The position numbers were made by a program, and so were the translations under genes. From assembly GCA_002682825.1 (NCBI GenBank), contig NOKP01000003.1:248001-312000 (forward strand): 64,000 nt of DNA, in the 5' to 3' direction. Below are positions 45,681 to 57,321 of the stretch, piece after piece (within the stretch, counting starts at the first letter, position 1; the number at the start of each line of letters is the position of its first letter). The notes beneath the pieces are model-generated. The model saw only the letters and a program-made list of their open reading frames with translations. It was not told where the DNA came from and did no database searches. The DNA is from Neonectria sp. B-13 (lineage: Eukaryota; Ascomycota; Sordariomycetes; Hypocreales; Nectriaceae).

Positions 45681-46579
45681 ATGGCTCCGTCCCCGCCCCC
45701 GCTCCGCCTCGCCATCCTTGAGGCCGACACGCCGCAGCCGCAGACCCGCGACAAGTTCGGCGGCTACACGGGCGTCTTCACGGCGCTGCTCAACGCCGCC
45801 GCGCAGTCGCTCTCGCCGCCGCAGCCGCTGGACCAGCTCGTCGCCATCAAGGGCTACGACGTCGTCAACGCCTCGGACTCGTACCCCGCGCTCGACGACA
45901 TCGACGCCGTGCTCATCACCGGCTCGCGCTACACGGCCTTTGACGACGACGCCTGGATCCTCAAGCTGGTCGACTTCACCCAACGCGCCATTGACAGCGG
46001 CCGCGTCCGCGTCGTCGGCATCTGCTTCGGCCATCAGATCGTCGGCAGGGCGGCCGGCGCGCACCTGGGCAAGAGCGACAGGGGTTGGGAGGTGGCTGTC
46101 ACCGAAGTCGACTTGACGGCCAAGGGAAAAGAGATCTTCGGGTTGGACAAGATGGTACGTGATTTGGGATGCCAGATCCTGCCCGAGAAGCCACTGCACT
46201 GCACTGCCGCCGCCTCCGCTCTGCGTCATATGCCAGCCCATGTGATGTGCTACATACTCACTCGTGCCTGTGCTAACATGCCACCTAGCGCATCCATCAG
46301 ATGCACCGCGACATCGTCTTTGACTTCCCCGCCGACTCCATCCCCCTGGGCTCCAATGACATCTGCGCCGTCCAGGGCATGTACAGCCCGGGCAGATACA
46401 TCACCGTCCAGGGCCACCCCGAGTTCACCGAGGAAATCATCTCCGAGATCCTCTTCAACCGCCACAAGGCCGGCATCTTCCCCGATGACGTCTACGAGGA
46501 CGCCATGAAGCGTGCTCCCGTGGCCCACGACGGCGTCGCCATCGCCAGGGCCTTTCTCAAGTTTATCCGAGAGGGTTGA
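45681..46579 (+). CDS. Class I glutamine amidotransferase-like protein
   Basis: Two exons, 45681-46154 and 46289-46579, with a 134-nt intron, give 254 residues. Start MAPSPPPLRLAILEADTPQP has an ideal context (accATGG). The GATase fold is clear: FGGYTGVFTALLNAAAQ, DAVLITGSRYTAFDDD, the nucleophile elbow GICFGHQIVGRAAG (Cys), and the His/Glu pair QGHPEFTEEI, with RIHQMHRDIVF between them. It belongs to the fungal GMP-synthase-like stand-alone amidotransferases; the acceptor substrate is unknown. An upstream in-frame ATG at 45531 would add 50 residues with a hydrophobic stretch (PVFLLLLVASAALLYWHL), that is, a possible membrane anchor. Confidence 0.88.
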
Positions 46580-47245
46580 GGGAAGTACACACGTGCGCAC
46601 TTTGTTCGTTACACACACCATGCGCCGAATGCATACGCGCAACACACTTAGAAGCGCACATCGTCCAATTACAATACAGACTTTCGTACATGGGTATCGG
46701 CAGGGACGGTAGACTGTGCATCGAGGTGCCGTCGGGTACGACCGGTGCACGTGCAAGGGTTATGAACGGGTATAGACGGGGCTGGATATGGTGAACATCA
46801 TAATACCGCCTTGGACAAGGAGTGTACTTTGTAGAACGAGTGTTACTATTTGCAGTGCGGCTGATATGTCATGGTCGTACAAACAGGATACTCTATAGAA
46901 CCACCGTGTACTTGGTCAAAGAGCCTTTTGCGCGTGTAATTTCGCCATGTTGCTTTCCCATCAATCAATGACGCCCGTCGGTGCCAGAATGCCACCGTCA
47001 ACCGATCATACCCCTTTAGTATGCCCTTCCCTAAGTAGTTATACCGTGTAACAACGCCTCCCAATGCAAAGTTCCTGATGCCAAGGCAGACCGGTTCTGG
47101 CCTGTGTCATCTCTGGGTATCATACCGTAATCTTCTGTCTAATATCGTGGTTCCTAACCTTCCGTGATCCCTGTTATTCCTGGCGCATCATCTCTGCGCC
47201 ATCCTGAGCCCAATGTAACCCGTCACCCGCATTGTCCCCCGCCCA
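46580..47245. other. Convergent intergenic region, amidotransferase / GPCR
   Basis: About 665 bases between facing stop codons, with presumed 3' UTRs only. No ORF with coding character and no repeat of note. Confidence 0.5.
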
Positions 47246-49023
47246 CTAGACATCATCCCACCACTCTGCGGCTGCTCTCCGGTCTGCCTGCAAATCTTGT
47301 TGCCTGTCTGTTGCTTCTCTCTCTCGTCGTTCTATGGCGAGCCTTCCATCAATCATCATTTCCTCCCTGGTTCGCCCTGCATTCGTGTGCATCCCATCGT
47401 TGTGGCCTCTTCGGCTCCAGTAGCTGCAGCTGAAGCCAAACCGAAGCGGTCGAGTATGCTTCCAGGGCTTTTCCTTGAGCGTAAAGATAGTTGCGTCGAC
47501 GAACCCCTGGATGCATAGGCAAGAAATGCTGGTCATTCTCATAGGAAAGGGCGCACCCTTGTTGTAGCTAGTGAGATGGACAATGAATGGCAATATCCAG
47601 ATCACCGTGTAAGCGAGAGGGTAGATGAGGACGAGCCGAAGTTGCCGACGAATAGTTTCTCGTGTTCTCACCAAGCCCGGGGCATCCAACGTAGGTTCCA
47701 TGATGATGGGACGGTCCGAGCCATTACTCCTGGCACGCTCTGACCCAGCCTCTCGTACCGAGAATATGTGAGGCACAGAGGGTGTCCGAGGCCGATGAGG
47801 CGCGTCGTTTTGTGCGTCGTTTTGCGAGGATCGATTATGAAACACGCCAGTATTGTCGTTAGAATGTATGAGAGGCGTTGGGGCCGTGGAGAATGTCGGC
47901 ATCTGTTGTGAATCCGTTAGGTGAATCTCGAGAGGCGACGTAAAGTCTTCAGTCAAGGTGATGAATCTCAGATCCAGATCTGAGTGATGCTTTACATTAT
48001 CAAGCGCGATTCCCTCCTCGATTCCTTTCTGACTCAATTTGGATATCCCCGATTGGCAAGACCTTCGTGCGAACTTGGATGCAGGATGCTTTGCGGTCGC
48101 TAGCTCCACTTGCAGCGTGCTCGTTGTTGATACAGAGTACTGCCGGCTGCAGCCGTCCCTGCTGCGGTCGTCTCTGGAGCCTCGGCGGGATGACGGGGTA
48201 GAGGGGATATTGGGCATCGTTGATGCGTCATTGGTGTCTCCGGTAAATTGCTGGTTCTCTTGGGTGGATTTCACGTCTCTAAACCGTCGCATCAGAACCT
48301 TGATGTAGATATACATGGCAATACTGGTTGCGAAGATGGTTGCAAAGATGAAGTACCGCGGAACCCAGCTCAGTGCAAGCCTCGTCCACACGGGATCCAC
48401 CGGCAAGTAGCAAAACTGTCCCGTGTTGATGTATGCCGGCTTATTGATGAAAGCCAGCGATGCCATGAAGACTGGGAAAAAGAACACGAGCGGGTAGGCA
48501 TACTTTCGGAAAGGATACAAACCCTCCTGTCCGCGGAAGATGTAGAGCGCCGTGTGGATGGTGATGAGGGCGATGATGAGGTCGGAGGCTCCCATGCTCA
48601 TGACGAGGAAGAAAGCACTGACGTTGCAAAACTTGGAGCCTGACGAGACTTTGCCGTAGACCAATTCAACGGTGGGGAAGATGAGAAACCAGCAGGCCTT
48701 GAACATGTCGCTCCCTATCAGCAGCATGATGAGGCTGTGTGTGGTGTTAGTGTGCGCATATGTAGGCTAGGTGGCAGTGGGCAGTGGTTGGGAACTCACT
48801 CGTGACGGAAACTCCTCCTCATGCGGACGAACCAGTACATGGCCAGAATACCCGCAGCAATACTGAGAGAGGCAGCCGATATAGAGGCAACGTGGAGGGA
48901 ATACGTCTGGTTCGGTGTCAAGGTGGGGAGCTTCTGGCTGAACCTTCTGTCGAAAGTCGAATTCGAGCCGGGCCATTTTAACATGACCGGCGAGTTCCAT
49001 TCTGAAGCAAGTTGGGGTGACAT
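47246..49023 (-). CDS. Git3/Gpr1-type G protein-coupled receptor
   Basis: Two exons, 49023-48800 and 48734-47246, with a 65-nt intron, give 570 residues from MSPQLASEW. The short ectodomain has N-glycosylation sites (NST, NQT). TM1 is SLHVASISAASLSIAAGILA; the splice gives RSFRHDLIMLLIGSDMFKAC; TM3 is in VMSMGASDLIIALITIHTAL, TM4 in YAYPLVFFFPVFMASLAFI, TM5 in YFIFATIFATSIAMYIYIKV. A ~200-residue cytoplasmic loop 3 follows, rich in Ser/Thr, then ETIRRQLRLVLIYPLAYTVI (TM6) and TM7 SCLCIQGFVDATIFTLKE. The RRQLRLVLIYPL block and long loop are hallmarks of the nutrient/glucose-sensing Git3/Gpr1 class that signals via a G-alpha to cAMP-PKA. Ligand unknown. The N-terminal start is uncertain. Confidence 0.88.
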
Positions 49024-52000
49024 AGCATCTGAGACAGGGCGAGGAGCAGTCGGCGGCCAGTAGAGCGCCGTGGTCGTTGTCACCCAGAGGCCAGGGATGT
49101 GTTCTTCTTGGATGCCAAACGTCTTGGTTGTCTCGTCGTTTTAAGGTCGAAGCGGCCCGTTGCTGGAGTTGATCGTACACGACATGGTGAGGAGGCGAAC
49201 GGGTTTGAAGCAACAAAGAAGGAAAGGGGACGGAAGTGGCAGGCCGCTCGTGGGCGCGGCGTGGGAATGTGAAGGGAAGTGATTCACTAAAGAATGCGGA
49301 CAAAGCCTTGTGATTTGGCAAGCAAGGAGCACTTTGACTTTGGATTCCGTTCCTGCCTCGCTTGTTGTCCCGGTCCGGCTCCGATATGTCTTCCGGGATC
49401 AGCAAGGCGCAAGGTTAATTACGGCGCCGGCGCTCGGTAGACGGGAGGCAAACTCTCAATTGGGAAATCTGGGGAGGGGATCTCTCTCTCTGGGGGTAAT
49501 AGACCAAAAGCCTCTTTATTTGTTCTTTCTGTAAACGGAGAGAGAGGCGGTGTCGACGCAAGTATGATTCAATGTTTTAATAATATTTACGTATGTGCGT
49601 CTCCAGGCCGCGGTTGACGCCATTCCAGAGCCCAACGGACAGAGAACAGCATCCGCTGGGACGGGAAGGGCCGACGAGATGGGGGCGCCACCCGTGTGTG
49701 TACTTATGTCTGAGGGAAGTGGTCTTGCCAAACTGCCAGATTCATGGTTACTAATCACTCCTGCAAAACCTACTGACTTACCCACGCCAACATCATCGAG
49801 GTGATATGTACTTACATCTCAATCTGGTGGCTGGTCAACCCCATCGTCTCATGTGGACCGCATCACCGGCGCGGCCTTTCAAGCGGGACAGTGGGCCTGC
49901 AAAACAAAAACCGGGTATCCAACTCCAACGAGGACCGAGCCGAACAGGCCGACGAAAGGGCGGGCAGAAGACGCCCAGCCCGTGTGCCAACACCGTCCGG
50001 CTGCCTAGACGCCGCTAGGTCTGCAGTTGCATGGCCACAGTGGCGGGGATGCTACCCAAGTGATGGGCCGAGTAAATAGACCCGGCCAGACGGGTCCTCC
50101 CGAGACTTGAAGCCCATGAGGCCATCGAGGCGCCATGCTTGCTTAGCTAGAACGGCCTATGGGCCACCGGCCACCTGACGAGATGGAGTCTTGTCATCGG
50201 CTGTCCGGGTTTGCTTGCAGCTGGTCTTTTGAGAGGGGCGGGCGGATGGAGACCGCCAAGGGGCCGGACAATTGCACTGATCCAGATGCGTGGGTCCAGA
50301 TCTGACATCGATCTTGCCTCCCTAGCGATGACATCCAAGCTTCCAAACTTCCAAACAGCCGACCAGCCATCCACAGTCGGTCACCCAACGTTCCATCCTG
50401 GTGTCTGAGTCTGAGTGGGAGACTGCCACCCACCCAGTCCTCCAACCATCTGCCGCACGCACATGGTCTGACTTCCGGTGTCCAGACCCAGGATGTTTGA
50501 GCTGCGCTTCGTAACTCTGCACATGTGTCTGTCCCGCACCAAAGCGCCGACAAGCCATCGTTGGTGATCTTTCTTGGTCATCACTTGTACCCGGAATGTA
50601 TCCTCCTAGCCCTAAAACCTAACAGAGGGTTCTCTCGCCACGTGTTCCGTTGATGCCCTATTTAAGATCCAATGAATCAGAATGAGCGGCCGTCTGACGC
50701 CTTCTATCGACCCTCCCCGTCGCCTCAGCCGATTAGAGGCAACGCCAAAAGCCTCTTTTCCTGTCTCAAGTCCTTTAGCTTGGCCGGACCAAGCCGTCAG
50801 TGCAAAAGGGTGGTGGGCATTACCAAACAAGGCAGCCAGCAAGCCTAAGACGTCGATGGTCTCAAACTCAGTCTCCTCTTTGGGCCAGTTGACATCTGGA
50901 AATTGCGCCAATGCTACGGAAATGAACCGGTCGAGACGCTAGCCTGGCTGTCATTCTCGGCTTCCGATCTTTGCCCCCTTCGCACGTTGGACATTTAAGT
51001 TCCATTTTTACTGGAGAAACACTTCCCACGTGAGTCTCAAATATCTCCATGGAGATCTTGGTAGTCGGAACTAAGGTGGCAAATAGCCTACTTCGTACTC
51101 GTCGTCGGAGCCATTCGACATAAGGTTGGGTAGCATGTTATTGAGTCGACCGCTACGCCAAAAGGCAAGGGCCTCTGCTCTTGGGTAGGGCAGTATCTCA
51201 CTTGAATGCTGGCCCTCTGGGCGGCTAATACATATCGAGCGTCATCCGTCCTGACTCTTGCGGCTGCTAGCACGGATACTGTTCCCCGTCCTTGACAAGG
51301 TGTTGTCTATCTTAACTAACGATGCAACTTCAAGCCGGGTAAGGTTCAACGACCTATTGATAACGTCCACGATGACGACAGGAAGCGGCCTGGTAAGGTT
51401 CAGCACCGTCATAGGGCCATTGAACGCGATAAGCAGGCCAGGTAACGATTGACGAGCGCGCGACCCCAAGTTCTCTGCGGATTAGCTCAGCCAATCCCAA
51501 ACATTTCACTCTCATACTTCCCGATAGAAGCTGACTTGAGAGCCACAGCTGAGCACAGTGGCAGAGGCTGTTGCGCCAACTCACCAACATGATCCAACAA
51601 CTTCCTGATTAGGCAAAACATCGACCTCACCACTTCAAGTCCGAACATCCACTCTTCCATTTTCCATAACCACCGAACCCAAGACTAGACAAGATAGTCT
51701 AGACAATGACAACCATCCAGCGAAAGAGCCTATTTAGAGAACGTGCCACTCGCTGGCTTTAGGCAGCTGGGGCTGGATCGACCCCGTGCTGTGTGCCCTG
51801 CGAGGCAGTGTTGGCGCTGATCCCCCGTGCACCCGTATTTCCAGGCAGTGCACGACATCTCTCACCTCACAGCCGCGATCCTGGCGATCCTCACGCTAGA
51901 AGCCTTCTAGAACGACCAATCTCATCCGCGCGCCTTACTACCTGGGCGAGCAGTATCCTGGGACAATGACGTGGGGCTGATGTCGTGGGCTGACTGTCCA

Positions 52001-52267
52001 GCGAATGCGAGGCTGATCGATGTGTACTCCGCCATGATGGTCTCTGGGAATGCGATATATAGAGAGGGCCATCACCCGTAATCCAATTCACTATCCTCAT
52101 TCAGTCAGTCAATCGCTCAAGAGTAAATTGATCGAACCACCTCATTGAAAGCGACAAGTCGATAAAGTCTGGTACATTCTCAACAACCAGAACCCCAAAC
52201 ACATTACAACTATCAAGCTTCTCCTTGAGAACACCAGAACCAAACACAAACCCCCAAAGTCGCAAAC
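49024..52267. other. Long intergenic region, GPCR promoter to Gly/His-rich gene promoter
   Basis: About 3.2 kb. The left 300-400 bases are the GPCR leader and promoter. The rest is near 50% GC with only short frames. A TATA box lies at 52056-52062 for the gene at 52268. I see no tRNA, transposon or conserved ORF. Confidence 0.5.
52056..52062 (+). promoter_or_regulatory. TATA box of the Gly/His-rich protein gene
   Basis: The motif TATATAG lies 206 nt before the ATG. It is followed by an A/C-rich leader (52130-52267) typical of strongly expressed fungal genes, so transcription likely starts near 52085-52095. Confidence 0.5.
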
Positions 52268-52567
52268 ATGTGTCTACCACGCTTTTTCCGACGGAAGACA
52301 CAATACTCTCCTGATATCTACGACTACAACGCCCGGCCAGTCATGGGTAAGCCCGTCGCTGTGCCAGTCAGCCAGTACCACGGACACCACGCAGCCTGGC
52401 AAGGTGGAGGCCATCACCACGACGCTCATCATCACCACGCCGGATGGGGCGGCTTCGGAGGAGGAGGATATTCAGGTGGTGACGGAGGTGGTGGAGGTGG
52501 AGGATGCAGCGGTGGTGGAGGTGGTGATGGTGGAGGTGGAGGAGGCGGAGGAGGCGGAGGCTGTTAA
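52268..52567 (+). CDS. Small Gly/His-rich protein with N-terminal MCLPRFFRRK
   Basis: A 99-residue intronless ORF from ATG 52268 (context aacATGT). The first 35 residues are basic/aromatic (MCLPRFFRRKTQYSPDIYDY, then RPVMGKPVAVPVSQYHGHH). A His cluster follows (GGHHHDAHHHHAGWGG), then a Gly-dominated tail with two Cys residues ending GGGC. There is no signal peptide; Cys2 could be a lipidation site, but this is speculative. The composition suggests metal binding or low-complexity phase behaviour. A good TATA box and an A/C-rich leader suggest the gene is real and inducible or abundant. Function not known. Confidence 0.7.
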   Translation: MCLPRFFRRKTQYSPDIYDYNARPVMGKPVAVPVSQYHGHHAAWQGGGHHHDAHHHHAGWGGFGGGGYSGGDGGGGGGGCSGGGGGDGGGGGGGGGGGC

Positions 52568-53633
52568 GATACAGGGAGGGGTTGGTTTGTAAGTTTACGA
52601 TGGAGACTTGGCAAGAGAGATGGCAAAGGAGATGGAAGAGATTGACATGACTTGAAACGAAGACGACGATGATACCTTAGTTTAACTTACTCAGTTTGTT
52701 TGAACCTTATGACTTTACTTGGAGCATCGTACAACTTACGTGACAGGCTTATCCTACCTGTTAAACATGCTACAACTCACCTACCGATTTGACAACTAAA
52801 GATTGGAAAACGGTCATCTGGGTGGTCTCAGAGCTGTTGATTTTGGCTCGTGCAAGCAGAAGTCATTTTCAGGAGATAGTTCGCGCAACTTTCTCCTACA
52901 TGCACACACGCACAGGTGTAGAGTGATTCACTGCTTTCACTAAGCATCCTGGGCCATCTTATAAATTAACCTCAATATGTTGTTGACCTTTCTCTCTTTT
53001 CATCCTCGCTGACATCTCTCCGCTCGCGCTCGCACTCACATCTCACACCTCTCCTCTTTCTCTCCCTCGCATCTCTACTCCCCTTCTTTTCTAGCTTCTC
53101 TGCTGCCTCTTCCTCTATCAACACGAATAATTTCAGGTGCCTCGGCCACGCTCTTATCCTCTACAGCGTCATCCGTGTTACACCGTCGAAGCACTTCAAG
53201 CGCAACCCGCTTTCATCCGCCATTTCTTTCTTCGTTTCTGCACCTTTCCTTACCTTCTTTCTGCAAGCAGCAAGTTGAGTCCTGCAGTTTTTACTTTCGT
53301 TCCTCACCAAGCACACCACACCTTAAGTTCTCACTGCCATTACTCTCTCGTCTTTCCACTTCATCATTCAGGCACCACCGTGCTCATTCAATTCAGCAAC
53401 TGTCCTTTGCACATCTTTACTACAACCTTTCAGCTTTGTCCAAAGGTTGACACATGAGACACTTCTCAAGCCAGTAAGTTCTCTTCGTACTTGTTTCCTC
53501 CAATCCAAGCAGACCTGCCTCTGGGCTAGTGTGCTCATCGTCTCACGGCCTGATCTTACTTTTCTTACCTACCTCGCTTTTCATTTGGCCTTAATACGAA
53601 ACTTTTTCTAACCTTATGTTAGGCCATTCACTC
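52568..53633. promoter_or_regulatory. Promoter and long leader of the SNF2-RING gene, with uORF and leader intron
   Basis: The stretch 52985-53130 is almost pure pyrimidine on the plus strand (CTTTCTCTCTTTTC-like), a common core-promoter feature in filamentous fungi. A 106-codon frame (53137-53457) lies in the leader. A likely leader intron runs from 53474 (gtaagt) to 53622 (ttag). The apparent ATG at 53616 would be removed with it. Confidence 0.5.
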
Positions 53634-56600
53634 ATGATGGAAGCAACTCCTCCCCAAAGCGAGGAGCCGAAGTCTCCCGTGAAGTCGCGCCACTTCCCAG
53701 AGCCGAGAATCAAGATCAAGACTGAAGACTCGAATGAGGCTCCGGCATTATCATCGAGACTTGAGCCAACCGCGGTCCTCGTTCCTCAGCAGTCTGAGGC
53801 AGCACCCCCCAACATCAAGATCGAAAATACCACAGAAATCAAGTCGTGTATCAACTCATCCGCGGCGGATCCAATGGATACCACCCTGAACTGCGTCGAG
53901 GGTCCTTGTGCTGATGCCGAACACACTTCGTCAGACCTGTCTGAAGCCCCGTCGTCCTATGACCCTGAGTTCAGCTCTGATTCGGACGACCTTTCTGAAG
54001 ATGGTGACGACCAAGATGTGGACTGGAGGAAATCCAAGTTGGATTCGAAGAGAAATCGCAGCAATGCAAAGAGAAAGCGGGTGCTTCCGAAGACTGCTCG
54101 TGAATTTGTTGCGTGGCTCCACGCGAAGGAGGATGAGATGGAAGACACGAAGCGCAAACGACAAGAAGTGGGTTCAGGCCCCCGAAAATCGCAAAAGACT
54201 TCTCAACTGAGAACTCGAAAGTCGAACAGGACCCTTCTCGATCACCTCAACGACATTGACGCCGACGCTGACAGCACTGCCCCCCCAGCCAGTAGTGTCC
54301 CCGTCATGCCAACAATTGAGGCAAAGACACACGCGGCTCAATTCTCTCAGCTCTTGAGGGCCATCCCTTCGAACTGTGATACCAGACACACAAATACGCA
54401 GAAGAGGGATCTGAAGCAAGCCGTCAGAGTCTTCGGATATAAGAAGGTGAAAGCCATGAATGGAGAATGGCTCCTCGACGGCATGATCAGTAGTCTCAAG
54501 CCATATCAGCAAACAGCCTCAGCGTGGATGGTCATGAGGGAGTTGGCCCGGACCGACCCATACGGCGGTATGTTGGGTGATTCTATGGGCCTTGGAAAGA
54601 CAGTCGTGAGCCTGAACACCATCGTTGGCAATCCTCCTGAGGCTGAGGACATTGAAGAGTTCAGCGGGGCTACCTTGGTCGTCGTGCCAAATCTAGACAT
54701 TGCTGTGCAATGGAAATCGGAGATCAGGGATCATTGCAAGACTAGAAGAACCTCTTTGATTTACTCCAAAGACGGTCACAGCTATGTGGATGATCTCAAG
54801 TCACAATGGATCGTGTAAGTCAAATCCTGCTATGAGTGTGGAACTCGGTAGCAGACACTGACTTGATCGTCTAGAATAACTACATACCCAGAACTGATCA
54901 GCCAATTTCCGAAGAAAGACGAACTGAAACGACTCAAGGAGAAATATGATACCGACACTTGGTCGTTCTCAAGAGCGCTGAGGGCCAAGCTAGGTCTTCT
55001 CTTCCAAGTCGGTTGGTACAGAGTGATTCTCGATGAGGCCCATGCCATCAAAAATCACAACAGCTCATGTTCGTTCCCGCTTCACATTTGGAGTCTCCTG
55101 CTAACAATTACAGCTGCCAAAGCTTGCTGGGAATTGCGTTCGAAGTACCGTTGGGTTCTAAGCGGTACTCCCCTCTCCAATAGAGCCGAAGGTATTGTTG
55201 ATGAAACTCAAAGAAGACAGACTCCATCCTGACTACTTGATTAGAATTCTATCCTTATTTGAAGTTCCTGGATTGCAGGTTTACTGGAAGCCTCAGAGAT
55301 TACAAAAAGAGCTACATCTCTCAGGCGAGTTTCCTCAATAACTCTCAAATATCCATGTCCACTAATGTATCTATGTGTAGGACAAAACCGATGGAAGATT
55401 CGACGCACTTATTGCTCTCATCATGTACAGGCGGTAAGTACTTTCCAGCTCCTGGTCTGTGTCGCATTACTCAAGTAATATAGGACCACGAAGGACACGT
55501 TCCTAGGACATCGAATGATCGACATCCCAGACAGCGAAAGCCACGACCTTTGGGTGCCTCTCTCAAAAGAGGAACAGGTCATCTATGAGTATGCTTGATT
55601 GATGATTATATTGAGGGCTGTACGCCTCTTGATCAACACTTTATTAACTCTTCTTCTAGGGCGGTGAACGACTACTACGCGCGTGAAATTGCCAAGCGCG
55701 AGGAATTGAAAAAGAAACAAGTCGAGGACCAGAAAGATGCGACGGTCAGAGATATCCATTTTCTTCAATTAGGTCGATGCACGCGTCTACGCCAAGCGGT
55801 ATCTCACCCATTCAACCTGGAGAAGCTATTCCAAGAGAAGCTTGACAGGGAGATCATTGGAGGGATGAAGTCCAGCCTCAAAGACCAAGAGCGAGTTCCA
55901 ATAACTCAACAGCTCCAAAAGAGCGAGAACTTTGCTACTGGACTGTCGAGATACTCTCGTGGTCTGGAACGCTTAGAGACGATGGGCTCATCTCTCGGAG
56001 GAACCTTCGATATGGAAGCCTTGCTAACTCTGGTGGAGAATGAACATCTAGTGAAGGATGTATCCTGCCCCGGATGTGTTATGGAGAAGCCACCGCTGGA
56101 GCCAGTTCAAGCGGCCAATGTGAGGCCATTCTTATATTGATTTGAACTGCAGACATGAGTGTACTGACTGAAACAGTGTGAGCATATTTACTGCCGAAAA
56201 TGTCTTTGGTGGGGGACAGACCTTAACATGTATCAAAAGGTCAGTACGAAATCACACAAACATACAGCTCCTTTCTAATCCATCCATTCAGGTAGTGGAG
56301 TGCCAGCACCCTGGATGCTCGGCGCAACTCCAAGCGGGGGACAGGCAGACGACCCCAGCCTGCATCCAGTCTTTGGTGGCAAAGGACAAAACGTTCAGTG
56401 AAGACGGCCGAGACAGCAACGGTGTGCAATTGGCCCGCGAAAAAGACGAGAATTTCTTCTTCATGGCTTCATGCCGCAAAGAAACGGGCGTCAGCATGCC
56501 CCCGAGCTCAAAGTTGACCGCTACGATGGCTGTCATAATGACCTGGTTGGAGGAAGCTCCTGACGACAAAATCATCAGTAAATCAACCTCGATTCCTGTT

Positions 56601-57321
56601 TCCTTATTTGATTCTAACCTGAAAACCAGTTTTCACTGAATTCGTCATGACCGCAAAAGTCTTAGGTCGAATGCTGGAGACGGCAGAGCTGAATTTTCTC
56701 TACTACAACGGATCAGTTGGGGGTCAAGCTAATAAAAGCCACGCGCTTCACACTTTCCAAACCAATAAGGAGCAAAAGATTCTGGTAATATTTTATCCAG
56801 CAGTCAGTGCTAAGACTCAGAGACTAACTAAAAAATGATAGCTTGCGTCGATGAAATGTGGCGGCCAGTCGCTCAACCTAACGGTGGCTAACAGAGTCAT
56901 CATCATCGATCCCTGGTGGAACAAAACGCAAGAGCAGCAGGCATTTGGTCGAGTTGTTCGTTATGGCCAGAAAAAGACCTCACACCTCGTGCGAATCTTG
57001 ACCGAAGACAGGATCGATAAGGGAATGACAGAATTACAGAACATCAAGTCAGCCATTGTTGATCGGGCGCTGCAGGACGATGGGCATGTCCCGGCTACAC
57101 TCAGTGGATCCCAACTCAAGGCCCTCTTCTCGTCAAAGAAAAACGAAGAGCCAGGTTCAGGTCGAAAGAAAACGACACAGGTGTCACAGGATGATGAGAA
57201 CGACTCCGCTGCCCCCGGTGAAGCAGAACTAAACTTTCTTTTGGCGCCCAAAAAGAAGAAGAACAAGAAGCCATCTTCGAGCCGGAAGAAGAAGGCCCGA
57301 GCAGGCAAGGCGAAAGATTGA
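53634..57321 (+). CDS. SNF2-family ATPase with internal RING-type zinc finger (Rad5/Rad16-like fungal group)
   Basis: Eleven exons: 53634-54814, 54875-55068, 55114-55191, 55245-55324, 55381-55433, 55484-55588, 55660-56119, 56177-56239, 56292-56577, 56630-56784 and 56842-57321; all phases agree, giving 1044 residues from MMEATPPQSEE. The N-terminal 270 residues are acidic and charged. Helicase motifs: LKPYQQTASAWMVMRELA, GMLGDSMGLGKTVVSLNTI, VILDEAHAIKNH, WVLSGTPLSNRAEEF, a RING-like part CPGC...CEHIYCRKCL...CQHPGC, and lobe 2 with IFTEFVMTAKVLGRML, ASMKCGGQSLNLTVANRVII and WNKTQEQQAFGRVVRYGQKK. The tail is Lys-rich (PKKKKNKKPSSSRKKK). Likely nuclear, in DNA repair or chromatin control, with possible E3 ligase activity. 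Exon 4 ends with a GC donor. Confidence 0.85.
55325..55380 (+). other. GC-AG intron in the SNF2-RING gene
   Basis: The boundary reads TCTCAG|gcgagt ... tgtgtag|GACAAA. The only nearby GT donor breaks the conserved frame, while the GC donor gives SYISQ-DKTDGRFDALIAL. Confidence 0.7.

Noticed and set aside
45291..46241. 316-codon minus-strand ORF opposite the amidotransferase gene
   Set aside because: Antisense artefact: the plus strand encodes the catalytic GICFGHQ motif and the intron fits only that strand.
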